A DNA stretch of 7,527 nt, taken from positions 1-7,527 of the forward strand of contig JAUVKK010000039.1 of assembly GCA_030596305.1 (NCBI GenBank). Direction: 5' to 3'. Positions 1 to 6,557 of the stretch are shown here, one piece after another (within the stretch, counting starts at the first letter, position 1; every line of letters begins with the position of its first letter). A program made the translations under genes and the position numbers. Under the pieces are notes generated by a model. It worked only from the letters and a program-made list of their open reading frames with translations, did not search any database and had not been told where the DNA came from. This DNA comes from Helicobacteraceae bacterium (GTDB taxonomy: Bacteria > Campylobacterota > Campylobacteria > Campylobacterales > Sulfurimonadaceae).

Positions 1-1770
1 GTCTGCAAGAATAATAGCCGAACCAAAAAAGTTGGCAATGGTGTCTTTGGCCGCGATGGCAAAGGCCAAACCACCAATACCAAGACCGGCTACGACTGTT
101 TGATAGGGAACGGAGAAGATCTCGGCCCCGGCAAAAAAGCCGGCAATAATAACAATGATCTTCATAGTACTACCGATCAACGAGACTAAAATGTCATCGA
201 TATCAGTATCTGTCTGCTTTGTACGATGATGCAGTGCGGTCATCACCAGGTTAATAATGTTGTAAGCCAACCACGTCAGACCTATAGTGATCAGAAGAAG
301 TCCTATAAGGCGCAGGGTGACAAAAAGAAACTCCGGTATACCGATGTAGATCAGACCTACACTCCAGATGACACCTATAGTCAGCAGTCGCATCGGCCGT
401 AGATAACGAAGCACCATACCTTCATGGTTTAGATCTTTTGTGAAAGGGATGTAGTCAAGTAAGCGTCTAGTCAAAGTGGAAAAAAACTGTGATATAGTCA
501 ATGCAAAAAACAGGATCAACCCAATAGACAACCACTGCCAAATCTCAAGATAGAAAAGTTTATTGATCAGCCAGGGAGATATCTTTTTAGCCTCATGGCG
601 TAGGGCAAAAAAGTAGGTTGTATCGCCTAGTTTCAAAATTCCCTCTTTGATAGGCAGGTTATCCATCGCTTCATTCAACGCAGAAATTGTTGACAGTGTT
701 TCAGGAGTAAATTGCCAACGTATCTTTCCATCTACCTCAAATGGTGCGATGACGATCTTGCCTAAGGGGTGGTTGAAATAGACATAGTCCAGTTCACTTT
801 TTGGATCATTCGGGATCTCTTGGTAGATGATGACCTGAGTACGATCGATCACCTGCTTTAGGTACTGCGCCAAGATCGGAGCTTCCCATTCACGAATCTT
901 TGGATCAGAAAGAGAAAGATTTAGCGTATTGACCACATGCTCTTTTCCACCCCTGTCCCATCTATTGATCTGCTCTATAAAAGTACGCATCGTGTCACGA
1001 GGGGACTCTAATTTCAGATATCTTTTGGGATTGACTTCACTCTGTCCACGTGCTTTAAGCAGTGTTGCCAACTTCTTTTGCATTATCCCTTTAGGCGGCA
1101 TTTTTATACGCCACTTGTCGTCTTTACCTTGAATAAACTCTAGGTCAAATGTTTGAGTGGTACCTTGTTGAGACATCGTATATCGATAATGACCCCTTTC
1201 ATCTGCTTCTTTTTGGCTAAGTATACGTAAAAAGACAGTGTACTCATCAATAACATCAAAGAAAAGTCCTGCCAACAGAAAGCGTTGATGGGGTCTTAGT
1301 TTTGCATTCTCTTCTCCCATATCAAGACAGGCAATAGCATGGGTGAGGTTTTCGTGTTTACCGTTACGAACACTGTTTGCAAGACGTAAAAAAGAGGCAA
1401 ATGTATTATAGGGTGTTGTAAGATCATAAGGCACAACCTCACTGCGTTGACTTCCTATGATCCGGGACCCATTGATCCACTCAGTATCCCAGAGTGTTCC
1501 AAAAAATGCATTATGGTCAGGAGAGAGGGTCAAAGTCAGTGGCTCATTCCCTCTGTTTTGCTGCAATGTACCGCTCAAGGTATTGTCTTCTACCTTACCT
1601 GTAAATTTGCCACCATAAGGGTAGTAGTGACCAGTCACAGTATCACCAGTCTGTGTAAACTCCATAGTGACAGAACCGTCTTTCCAGTACATGTCCCATT
1701 TACCGCTCCAAGGTGTCTCGTTTGCATAAAGTGTAAAAAGCAGTGTAAAAAGTATGATCATCAAACGCAT
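1..1770 (-). CDS. MscS-family mechanosensitive ion channel with large N-terminal extracytoplasmic region (3' end outside window)
   Basis: Reverse-strand translation from ATG at 1770 stays open for 590 codons to the window edge, so the C-terminal cytoplasmic vestibule is missing. Residues 1-16 form a signal peptide (hydrophobic core, cleavage near LYA-N). Residues 20-100 are Trp/Gly-rich and beta-like. A motif beginning TPYNTFASFL (119-150) recurs as SPRDTMRTFI (257-290), an apparent internal duplication. Membrane segments are predicted near 409-430, 460-478, 480-512 and 527-552, followed by the pore helix at 558-590, where VVAGLGIGGLAFAIAAKDT and then NFFGS match the Gly/Ala-rich MscS TM3 signature. 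MscS channels release solutes through the inner membrane on hypo-osmotic shock; that role here is inferred from family. The start is supported by AAAGGG at 1781-1776, 5 nt before ATG, and the signal peptide. The gene follows the porin by 76 bp and has its own promoter. Family assignment is firm; the gating role of the N-terminal region is unknown. Confidence 0.9.
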   Translation of the reverse strand, partial: MRLMIILFTLLFTLYANETPWSGKWDMYWKDGSVTMEFTQTGDTVTGHYYPYGGKFTGKVEDNTLSGTLQQNRGNEPLTLTLSPDHNAFFGTLWDTEWINGSRIIGSQRSEVVPYDLTTPYNTFASFLRLANSVRNGKHENLTHAIACLDMGEENAKLRPHQRFLLAGLFFDVIDEYTVFLRILSQKEADERGHYRYTMSQQGTTQTFDLEFIQGKDDKWRIKMPPKGIMQKKLATLLKARGQSEVNPKRYLKLESPRDTMRTFIEQINRWDRGGKEHVVNTLNLSLSDPKIREWEAPILAQYLKQVIDRTQVIIYQEIPNDPKSELDYVYFNHPLGKIVIAPFEVDGKIRWQFTPETLSTISALNEAMDNLPIKEGILKLGDTTYFFALRHEAKKISPWLINKLFYLEIWQWLSIGLILFFALTISQFFSTLTRRLLDYIPFTKDLNHEGMVLRYLRPMRLLTIGVIWSVGLIYIGIPEFLFVTLRLIGLLLITIGLTWLAYNIINLVMTALHHRTKQTDTDIDDILVSLIGSTMKIIVIIAGFFAGAEIFSVPYQTVVAGLGIGGLAFAIAAKDTIANFFGSAIILAD

Positions 1771-1793
1771 GTGAACCCTTTCAAGTCTGTTTT

Positions 1794-1821
1794 ATTATAG
1801 CACTCTATATTGGAAATTCAA
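1794..1821 (-). promoter_or_regulatory. Putative sigma-70-type promoter of the MscS-family gene
   Basis: On the minus strand a perfect -10 hexamer TATAAT (1799-1794) is preceded, after a 16-bp spacer, by TTGAAT (1821-1816), which matches four of six positions of the -35 consensus. It lies entirely in the gap between the porin stop codon and the channel start. Initiation would fall around 1787, leaving a leader of about 17 nt that contains the AAAGGG ribosome binding site. No rho-independent terminator is visible between the porin gene and this promoter, so read-through from upstream remains possible. This is a match to consensus only. Confidence 0.55.
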
Positions 1822-1846
1822 ATAGTGCATTTATATTTGGACTCTG

Positions 1847-3184
1847 TTAAAAATCATACCGGACCAGGAGGGTGAGCATATCCATATTGCCCTCTTCCCC
1901 ACTCTCGACACTGCGCAATGCTTTTGAATATTCAAGACCCACTAAACCATTAGGTATCGGTATCCACAATAGATTTAGCTGTGAACCATAAACATCACTG
2001 TTCACACTGCTTCGAGCAGCTGGGTTCACATTTGTAATATCGTTATCTGTTGCAGCGTAGGAAAATGCCAATGTTGATCGAAATTTCGTACTCCACCAGT
2101 GACGATAACCTATGTGCCCACCATATGCAGGCTGTAGTTCAATATTCCCATCAGCATCTATTGAACCAGCTGCAAAAGCGTTGTAAGCAACATATCGACC
2201 AAGTCCTACACCGTACTGCGCGTCAAAACGGATATCGTCAAGCCCATACAGTTTGATCTTTCCCGACATATTAACACCCCAGCCAAAGGCGGCATCTCTA
2301 CCTGCGACCCTGCTGCCGTCACTCAAGGTTGCCTGGTCCTGCGTGATATAACGACCCATAAGAGCTACACTGGTCTCTCCCCAGGAGGGGTAATATCGAA
2401 GCCGTGCGATAACATCGGGAGCTACATCATCTTTAGGAGTTATGATGGTACCGTTTTGGTCAAGCAGAGTGGTCTCAGGCTGTTCTAATGAGAGGTCATA
2501 ACCAAAGGAGCGGTTGTTGACACTGTATCTTATCAACGGCTGTCTGACTAAAGTATCGTTGACTGCATAGGTGATAGTATCCAAAGTGACAAAGGCATTA
2601 AATGCCGAATTGGTCTGACCTACAGTAAACCCAGCCATTTCAAAATAAGCATGACGCAGACGCAGGCCATGCGAGTTTGTATTGATCTCAGTTGCAGTTG
2701 TCCCTAAAAAATCGATCTCTATCAGTGTCCGAATAGGACCATACTCCGTGGGAGTCCTTGTTTTTACCCAGAGCCTGCTGTCACGGGCACTCATGATCAG
2801 CTGCCCATTTTCACCACTGTCATCAAGAGGTATTTTCCCGGCAAAGTACGAACCCTCAGGCCAGGCATAGATACTATGCAGTTGTATCCTGCCGCCAACG
2901 CTCAAAACAGTATTGGCACTTGTTAGCTCAAGTACCCCTTTCTGGTTCATAGGAGCACTGTAACCCTGAGTATCATCGACAATATAATCACTGCGCACTT
3001 CTCTATTTTCATCTTTTAGCGCTGCTGTCCGCTTCTCATTACTTTTCGTCTCATAAGCTTCTATTCGCTGTGACAACTCTTTGGCCTGAACTTTTAAAAG
3101 TTCAAGTTCTGCATCATCTTCTGCCGCGTAGAGAGCCAAAGAGATACTCAGTAAAAAGAGAGATTTGAAAGAACCGGTTTTCAT
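1847..3184 (-). CDS. DcaP-like outer-membrane porin with N-terminal coiled coil
   Basis: The 445-residue protein starts with a signal peptide (residues 1-20, cleavage near LYA-A). A charged heptad-like stretch at about 22-60 (ELELLKVQAKELSQRIEAYE) is a likely coiled coil. The rest is a beta-barrel pattern ending in a C-terminal Phe (VRYDF), the usual outer-membrane insertion signal. Landmarks matching the DcaP trimeric porin family are VGGRIQL (96-102), SRLWVKTRTPTEYG (136-149), IEIDF (155-159), LRLRHAYFE (174-182) and VGQTNSAF (188-195). Characterised DcaP proteins are trimers with periplasmic N-terminal coiled coils that import small, often negatively charged solutes; the substrate here cannot be read from sequence. 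The ATG lies one base after the stop of the upstream cytochrome gene, so the two are almost certainly cotranscribed and perhaps translationally coupled; the ribosome binding site (AAGAGA) is modest. Family call is confident, substrate unknown. Confidence 0.88.
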   Translation of the reverse strand: MKTGSFKSLFLLSISLALYAAEDDAELELLKVQAKELSQRIEAYETKSNEKRTAALKDENREVRSDYIVDDTQGYSAPMNQKGVLELTSANTVLSVGGRIQLHSIYAWPEGSYFAGKIPLDDSGENGQLIMSARDSRLWVKTRTPTEYGPIRTLIEIDFLGTTATEINTNSHGLRLRHAYFEMAGFTVGQTNSAFNAFVTLDTITYAVNDTLVRQPLIRYSVNNRSFGYDLSLEQPETTLLDQNGTIITPKDDVAPDVIARLRYYPSWGETSVALMGRYITQDQATLSDGSRVAGRDAAFGWGVNMSGKIKLYGLDDIRFDAQYGVGLGRYVAYNAFAAGSIDADGNIELQPAYGGHIGYRHWWSTKFRSTLAFSYAATDNDITNVNPAARSSVNSDVYGSQLNLLWIPIPNGLVGLEYSKALRSVESGEEGNMDMLTLLVRYDF

Positions 3185-3185
3185 C

Positions 3186-3647
3186 TTAATCTCTTAAAAG
3201 GGCATGACAACGGTTGCATGTCTGTTGCATCTTGGCTACTGTTCTATCGAGCTTTTCCATCTCATAGTTTTGGGCGACCTCATTGATCGCTTCACCATCT
3301 TTATAAAGCTCTTGTGCATAGTACAGATACATCTCTCTATCTTCTACTGTAAGCTCATTACCCAGTTTATCTGCTGGCATAGACTCGATCTTTTTGGCAA
3401 ATCCTTTAACGATATCTGCAAGGTTCAAGGCATGTCTGCGACGTATATCATCACGATCAAGTTCACTCTTTTGTCTGTCATAGACGACCATGTTGAGTTC
3501 TTGCATCAGCAGACGCAGCTCTTCACTCTCAATCTTGTGCTCTTTCTCAGTCTCAGTTGTCGTTAGGTTTGATGTAGCGGTATCTTTGGATACACACGCA
3601 CTAAACGACAACAATGATATAGCCAAAAATAGAACTCTTATAAACAT
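3186..3647 (-). CDS. Lipoprotein with C-terminal CXXCH heme site, probable class II (cytochrome c'/c-556-like) monoheme cytochrome
   Basis: This 153-residue protein has a short lipoprotein signal with lipobox FSAC, placing the acylated Cys at residue 18. A Ser/Thr/Glu-rich linker (19-42) is followed by an all-helical region. One heme attachment motif, CNRCH, sits at 144-148, five residues from the C-terminus. A single CXXCH near the C-terminal end of a four-helix domain is the hallmark of class II cytochromes c. M48 or M53 in the first helix could be a distal ligand as in cytochrome c-556, but this is inference. It is expected to be exported, loaded with heme c, and anchored to a membrane facing the periplasm. 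The start is supported by GGAGAGGG at 3661-3654, 6 nt upstream of ATG. It is followed by the DcaP-like porin gene after one base. Electron-transfer partner unknown; a gas-binding or stress role is an alternative. Confidence 0.78.
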   Translation of the reverse strand: MFIRVLFLAISLLSFSACVSKDTATSNLTTTETEKEHKIESEELRLLMQELNMVVYDRQKSELDRDDIRRRHALNLADIVKGFAKKIESMPADKLGNELTVEDREMYLYYAQELYKDGEAINEVAQNYEMEKLDRTVAKMQQTCNRCHALLRD

Positions 3648-3675
3648 CTGCTGCCCTCTCCAGTGAAATAGATAT

Positions 3676-3722
3676 TAATTGAACCCTATGAGAACAGTAG
3701 ATTTGTTCAGAGGGTTTAATTA
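3676..3722. repeat. Imperfect inverted repeat of about 47 bp between the ATPase and cytochrome genes
   Basis: The arms are AATTGAACCCTATGAGAACA (3677-3696) and TGTTCAGAGGGTTTAATT (3704-3721), with one further T-A pair outside and a 7-nt loop (GTAGATT). Arms differ by two substitutions and a 2-nt bulge. The stem begins 12 bp beyond the ATPase stop codon and ends 28 bp before the cytochrome start. Neither strand has a proper T-tract after the stem, so it is not a textbook rho-independent terminator. It could be a processing or 3'-end stabilising stem of the ATPase message, a leader structure of the cytochrome-porin message, or a protein-binding palindrome. The structure is directly visible; its role is not. 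Confidence 0.7.
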
Positions 3723-3727
3723 CCTTG

Positions 3728-3733
3728 ATTATA
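3728..3733 (-). promoter_or_regulatory. Possible -10 box for the cytochrome-porin operon
   Basis: A perfect TATAAT hexamer on the minus strand (3733-3728) starts one base after the ATPase TGA codon. No convincing -35 hexamer lies 16-18 bp upstream, although that stretch is A-rich, which is common in lineages with weak -35 elements. Initiation would occur near 3721, so the transcript would begin almost exactly with the inverted repeat, giving a 5'-terminal stem-loop of the cytochrome message. Consensus match only; a chance AT-rich hit is quite possible. Confidence 0.3.
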
Positions 3734-3734
3734 G

Positions 3735-6329
3735 TCATATTTCCCTCATTTTCTTATCATCTTCACCTCTTAAACGCATCCACTTATCCAGTTCCATCAC
3801 AACAACCAATCCCAAAGCGATACCAAAAAGTATTAGCCACATCGATAGAGTGACCGGTTCGACCGAAAGAACATCTTGCATCATAGGGATGTACATACAA
3901 CTGATGTGCAGCAGCTGCGTAAAAAGAACCCAGAGTATCAGAAACAGACTGCCTCTGTATTGGATCTTGTTAAGAAAATGCTGTTCGCTTCGGGCGTTGA
4001 AGACATGGACGTTTTCAAACAGAACCATCAAAAGAAGTGTCGCATTCCGTGCACTGTACTCACTGTATCCCATCTGTAAAAGAGCCACAAATACGATATA
4101 AGACATCAAGGCAATATAGAGTCCTCCGACAATGATCCGGCGAAGCATAACCGGGTTAAAAATAGGTTCTGACGGCGGCCGCGGTTTACGTTTCAAGATA
4201 CCAGGTTCAGCTTTTTCAAGTCCAAGCATCACATCTTCAAGCCCATTGGTGACAAGGTTCAGCCAGAGCAGTTGAACAGGTAGAAGCGGCAGCGGCAGAC
4301 CGCTTATAAAGGCCAACATCACCAGGATTATCTCGGCAAAACCGGTGGAAACAAGCAGATAAATCACCTTGCGAATGTTGTCATATGCCCGCCTGCCCTC
4401 CTCTATACCATTGACGATGGAGGCAAAATTGTCATCAGTCAAGATCAGGTCAGCACTGCTGCGGGCGATATCTGTACCGCTTTTACCCATCGCAATCCCG
4501 ATATTTGCAAATTTAAGTGCCGGAGCATCATTTACACCATCACCGGTCACCGCAACAAAATGGCCAAGTTCCTGAAAGGCTTGAACGATCGACTTTTTTT
4601 GCTTCGGAGAGACCCTGGAGAAGACACGTTTGTCGACAATGAACTGCGGATCTTTGTCACCCTCGCACCATGCGGCCAACGCGGCACCTTCGATCACCTC
4701 ATCTTCACTTTCAGCAATTCCCAACTGCTTGGCAATATAGTAAGCCGTATTGGGGTGGTCTCCTGTGACCATGACCGTTTCGACACCGGCCTCTTTCGCT
4801 GATGTCACGGCTGCTTTTGACTCTTCACGAATAGGATCAATGATCGCCATAAACCCGAGATAGACAAAACCACTCAGCGCAATTTTGTCACCCACTTCCG
4901 CCTTATAGGCCAAGGCAATATTACGATACCCCTTCATTGCCCAGCTGTTAACCTCTTCCAGAAGCCGCTGCTTTTCATCTTCTTCTACATCACAAAAGTC
5001 CAATACCGTCTCCGGAGAGCCTTTGAGAAACTCGTACGTATCATCTCCCTGTCTCACCTGCACTGCACTGTAACGGTTTTCAGGCTCATATGGGATCTCA
5101 TCAAGTCGGACATGCTCATGGACGGCCAGGACATAGGCTTCATCAGCAGTGATAGCATGCCTTGCCAGCGCTACATCCACCTGATCACCTATATATTTGA
5201 TAGCATCAGCATCCTGTTCTATCTTTAGTTCATTACAGAGAACGGAGGCCAGTCGAGTGACATGTACCAACTCTCTGTTGTTATCATGGTCTTCTCTTTT
5301 TGGGATAAAATGTTCGACACTGAGGCGATTTTGTGTCAGGGTCCCGGTCTTGTCACTGGCAATAAGTGTACAAGAGCCCAACGCCTCGATGGCAGAGAGT
5401 TTTCGGACAATGACATTACGTTTGGACATCACCTGAGAAGCTGATGTCAACGCCACGGTAATGGCAACAGGAAGCCCTTCTGGAATTGCAGAGACTGCCA
5501 ATGCAACAGAGAAAAAGAAGAGTTCATATAACCCCATTCCCTTTGTTAACCCAATCACAAAAAGAACAAAGATAACGACACCGACTGCTTTTGCAAGTGA
5601 GAATGAGAGTTTTTCCATACGGATGGCCAAGGGTGCTTTGCCCTCTTCGGACGATGCCAGCATGACAGCGATCTTTCCTATTTCAGTTTCGCTGCCTATT
5701 GCTGTTACCACACCTTCTGCACGGCCGCTTGCAACGTAACTGCCGGCATAAAGCATGTTCTTTCGCTCTGCTATGGGCAGCGACGTCTCCATAGAGATAA
5801 AGGAGGCCTCTTTCAGGACCTCCAGAGACTCTCCCGTCAACAGAGACTCATTGACCATCAGACTTATAGAAGAGAGCAGACGAAGATCAGCCGGAACCTT
5901 ACTCCCTGATTCAAGCCTGACGATATCACCTACCGTAAGATCTTCACTGTCTATCTCTTTGACAGTGCCGTCTCTTACGACCTGAACAACTGTTTTGATC
6001 GCTTTTTTAAGTCCTTCAGCTTTTATGGCAGCCGAATATTCCTGATAGGTACCAATGATCGCATTAAGCAGCAGTACGGCCATGATAAATGCACCGTCAA
6101 CATACTCTTTAATAAAAACAGTGACAATAGCAGCCACAAGAAGGATATAGATGATCGGACTTTTAAACTGCATAAAGAAGATCTCATAGAGGTGCAGCGC
6201 TCGTTTTTGCGGTAGTCTGTTCAGACCATATTTTGTATGGCGTCTTTGAACTTCTTCTCTGTCCAAGCCATCTCTGTTCGTCTCTAAAATTTCAACTGTT
6301 TTCTCAATCGAAGTCGTAAAAAAATCCAT
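3735..6329 (-). CDS. P-type cation-transporting ATPase, P2 (SERCA/PMCA-like) type
   Basis: This 864-residue inner-membrane pump has an N-terminal cation-ATPase domain (about 1-50), M1-M2 (57-95), actuator motif LTGES (164-168), M3-M4 with PEGLP (283-287), phosphorylation motif DKTGT with catalytic Asp326, nucleotide-domain KGSPE (436-440), TGDH (522-525), hinge TGDGVNDAP (595-603), and six C-terminal helices (about 652-850). Length is typical for a bacterial P2 pump and no core motif is missing. By alignment from memory to SERCA, ion-site residues E309, E771, N796 and E908 correspond to E284, E666, N691 and E772. N768 is replaced by G663, and D800 by N695 (motif NLVTN instead of NLVTD). The transported ion is therefore uncertain: Ca2+ is possible, but other cations cannot be excluded. 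The start has AAAGAG at 6340-6335, 5 nt before ATG. It is divergent from the universal stress protein gene across 228 bp. Confidence 0.93.
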   Translation of the reverse strand: MDFFTTSIEKTVEILETNRDGLDREEVQRRHTKYGLNRLPQKRALHLYEIFFMQFKSPIIYILLVAAIVTVFIKEYVDGAFIMAVLLLNAIIGTYQEYSAAIKAEGLKKAIKTVVQVVRDGTVKEIDSEDLTVGDIVRLESGSKVPADLRLLSSISLMVNESLLTGESLEVLKEASFISMETSLPIAERKNMLYAGSYVASGRAEGVVTAIGSETEIGKIAVMLASSEEGKAPLAIRMEKLSFSLAKAVGVVIFVLFVIGLTKGMGLYELFFFSVALAVSAIPEGLPVAITVALTSASQVMSKRNVIVRKLSAIEALGSCTLIASDKTGTLTQNRLSVEHFIPKREDHDNNRELVHVTRLASVLCNELKIEQDADAIKYIGDQVDVALARHAITADEAYVLAVHEHVRLDEIPYEPENRYSAVQVRQGDDTYEFLKGSPETVLDFCDVEEDEKQRLLEEVNSWAMKGYRNIALAYKAEVGDKIALSGFVYLGFMAIIDPIREESKAAVTSAKEAGVETVMVTGDHPNTAYYIAKQLGIAESEDEVIEGAALAAWCEGDKDPQFIVDKRVFSRVSPKQKKSIVQAFQELGHFVAVTGDGVNDAPALKFANIGIAMGKSGTDIARSSADLILTDDNFASIVNGIEEGRRAYDNIRKVIYLLVSTGFAEIILVMLAFISGLPLPLLPVQLLWLNLVTNGLEDVMLGLEKAEPGILKRKPRPPSEPIFNPVMLRRIIVGGLYIALMSYIVFVALLQMGYSEYSARNATLLLMVLFENVHVFNARSEQHFLNKIQYRGSLFLILWVLFTQLLHISCMYIPMMQDVLSVEPVTLSMWLILFGIALGLVVVMELDKWMRLRGEDDKKMREI

Positions 6330-6367
6330 TCATACTCTTTAAAGGTGCTCTAAATATATTCTACTTT

Positions 6368-6376
6368 ATTGTAACA
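6368..6376 (-). promoter_or_regulatory. Candidate extended -10 promoter of the P-type ATPase gene
   Basis: On the minus strand TGTTACAAT (6376-6368) fits an extended -10 element (TG-n-TACAAT), about 40 bp upstream of the ATPase ATG. The -35 region 17 bp upstream is AT-rich without a recognisable hexamer, which an extended -10 tolerates. The element lies inside a 13-bp palindrome, TATTGTAACAATA (6367-6379), so a regulator binding there would occlude the promoter. A weaker alternative -10 is TATATT at 6358-6353. Consensus match only. Confidence 0.35.
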
Positions 6377-6429
6377 ATATTTATTGATAAATAAATTGAA
6401 GTTATCTTTATTATTAAGAAAGAGCAGAT

Positions 6430-6510
6430 ATGAAGGAGAGTATGACTCCAAAGCACCTTGAAGAGCGTAAACTTTCGCTACAATTAAGAGAGAGACATCT
6501 ACTTTCATAA
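6430..6510 (+). CDS. Doubtful small ORF of 26 codons in the divergent intergenic region
   Basis: ATG at 6430 opens a 26-residue frame starting MKESMTPKHLEERKLSLQ and ending HLLS before TAA at 6508. The product is rich in Lys, Glu, Arg and Leu and could form an amphipathic helix; I recognise no family. AAAGAG lies 5 nt upstream of the start, and TTGATA (6384-6389) with an AT-rich stretch around 6407-6414 could be a promoter. The stop codon overlaps a small hairpin followed by four T residues. It may be a real small protein, a leader peptide for the stress protein gene downstream, or chance in AT-rich DNA; chance is at least as likely. Confidence 0.25.
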   Translation: MKESMTPKHLEERKLSLQLRERHLLS

Positions 6511-6518
6511 GTAGTTTT
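6499..6518 (+). terminator. Weak hairpin with short T-run, possible terminator or attenuator
   Basis: CTACTT (6499-6504) and AAGTAG (6509-6514) are perfect complements with a 4-nt loop TCAT, followed by TTTT (6515-6518). The stem is only six mostly A-T pairs and the T-run is short, so termination would be inefficient. It overlaps the stop codon of the 26-codon ORF and lies 40 bp upstream of the universal stress protein start. Confidence 0.25.
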
Positions 6519-6523
6519 GATCA

Positions 6524-6550
6524 TATATTTTTTATAAAACAGCAAAGGGG
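6524..6550 (+). promoter_or_regulatory. Start signals of the universal stress protein gene: candidate -10 and strong ribosome binding site
   Basis: TATATT (6524-6529) and TATAAA (6533-6538) are alternative -10 hexamers in an AT-rich run. Neither has a convincing -35 hexamer at the usual distance. If TATAAA is used, the transcript starts near 6545 and the leader is very short, so TATATT is the more comfortable choice. AAAGGGG at 6544-6550 is a strong Shine-Dalgarno sequence placed 7 nt before ATG 6558 and clearly fixes that start codon. Confidence 0.45.
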
Positions 6551-6557
6551 TAATATC

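Noticed and set aside
1724..1756. Direct repeat of AGTGTAAAAAG
   Set aside because: It encodes the repeated Leu-Phe-Thr-Leu of the channel signal peptide, where low complexity is expected.
1447..1800. Open plus-strand frame of 117 codons
   Set aside because: It lies antisense to the MscS-family coding frame, has Cys-rich, unprotein-like composition and no ribosome binding site; a shadow of the real gene.
1822..1846. Possible terminator between the porin and channel genes
   Set aside because: No stem with a following T-run could be found on the minus strand; the region is only AT-rich.
3204..3566. Open plus-strand frame of 120 codons rich in Ile, Leu and Cys
   Set aside because: It is antisense to the cytochrome lipoprotein, whose signal peptide, lipobox and CNRCH motif make the minus-strand frame clearly the real one.
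3679..4101. Open plus-strand frame of 140 codons
   Set aside because: It is antisense to the C-terminal helices of the P-type ATPase and starts inside the inverted repeat; its composition is that of a shadow frame.
6326..6334. Alternative out-of-frame ATG (6334-6332) overlapping the ATPase start
   Set aside because: It gives only about nine codons before a stop, whereas ATG 6329 has a properly spaced AAAGAG and the family-consistent N-terminus.
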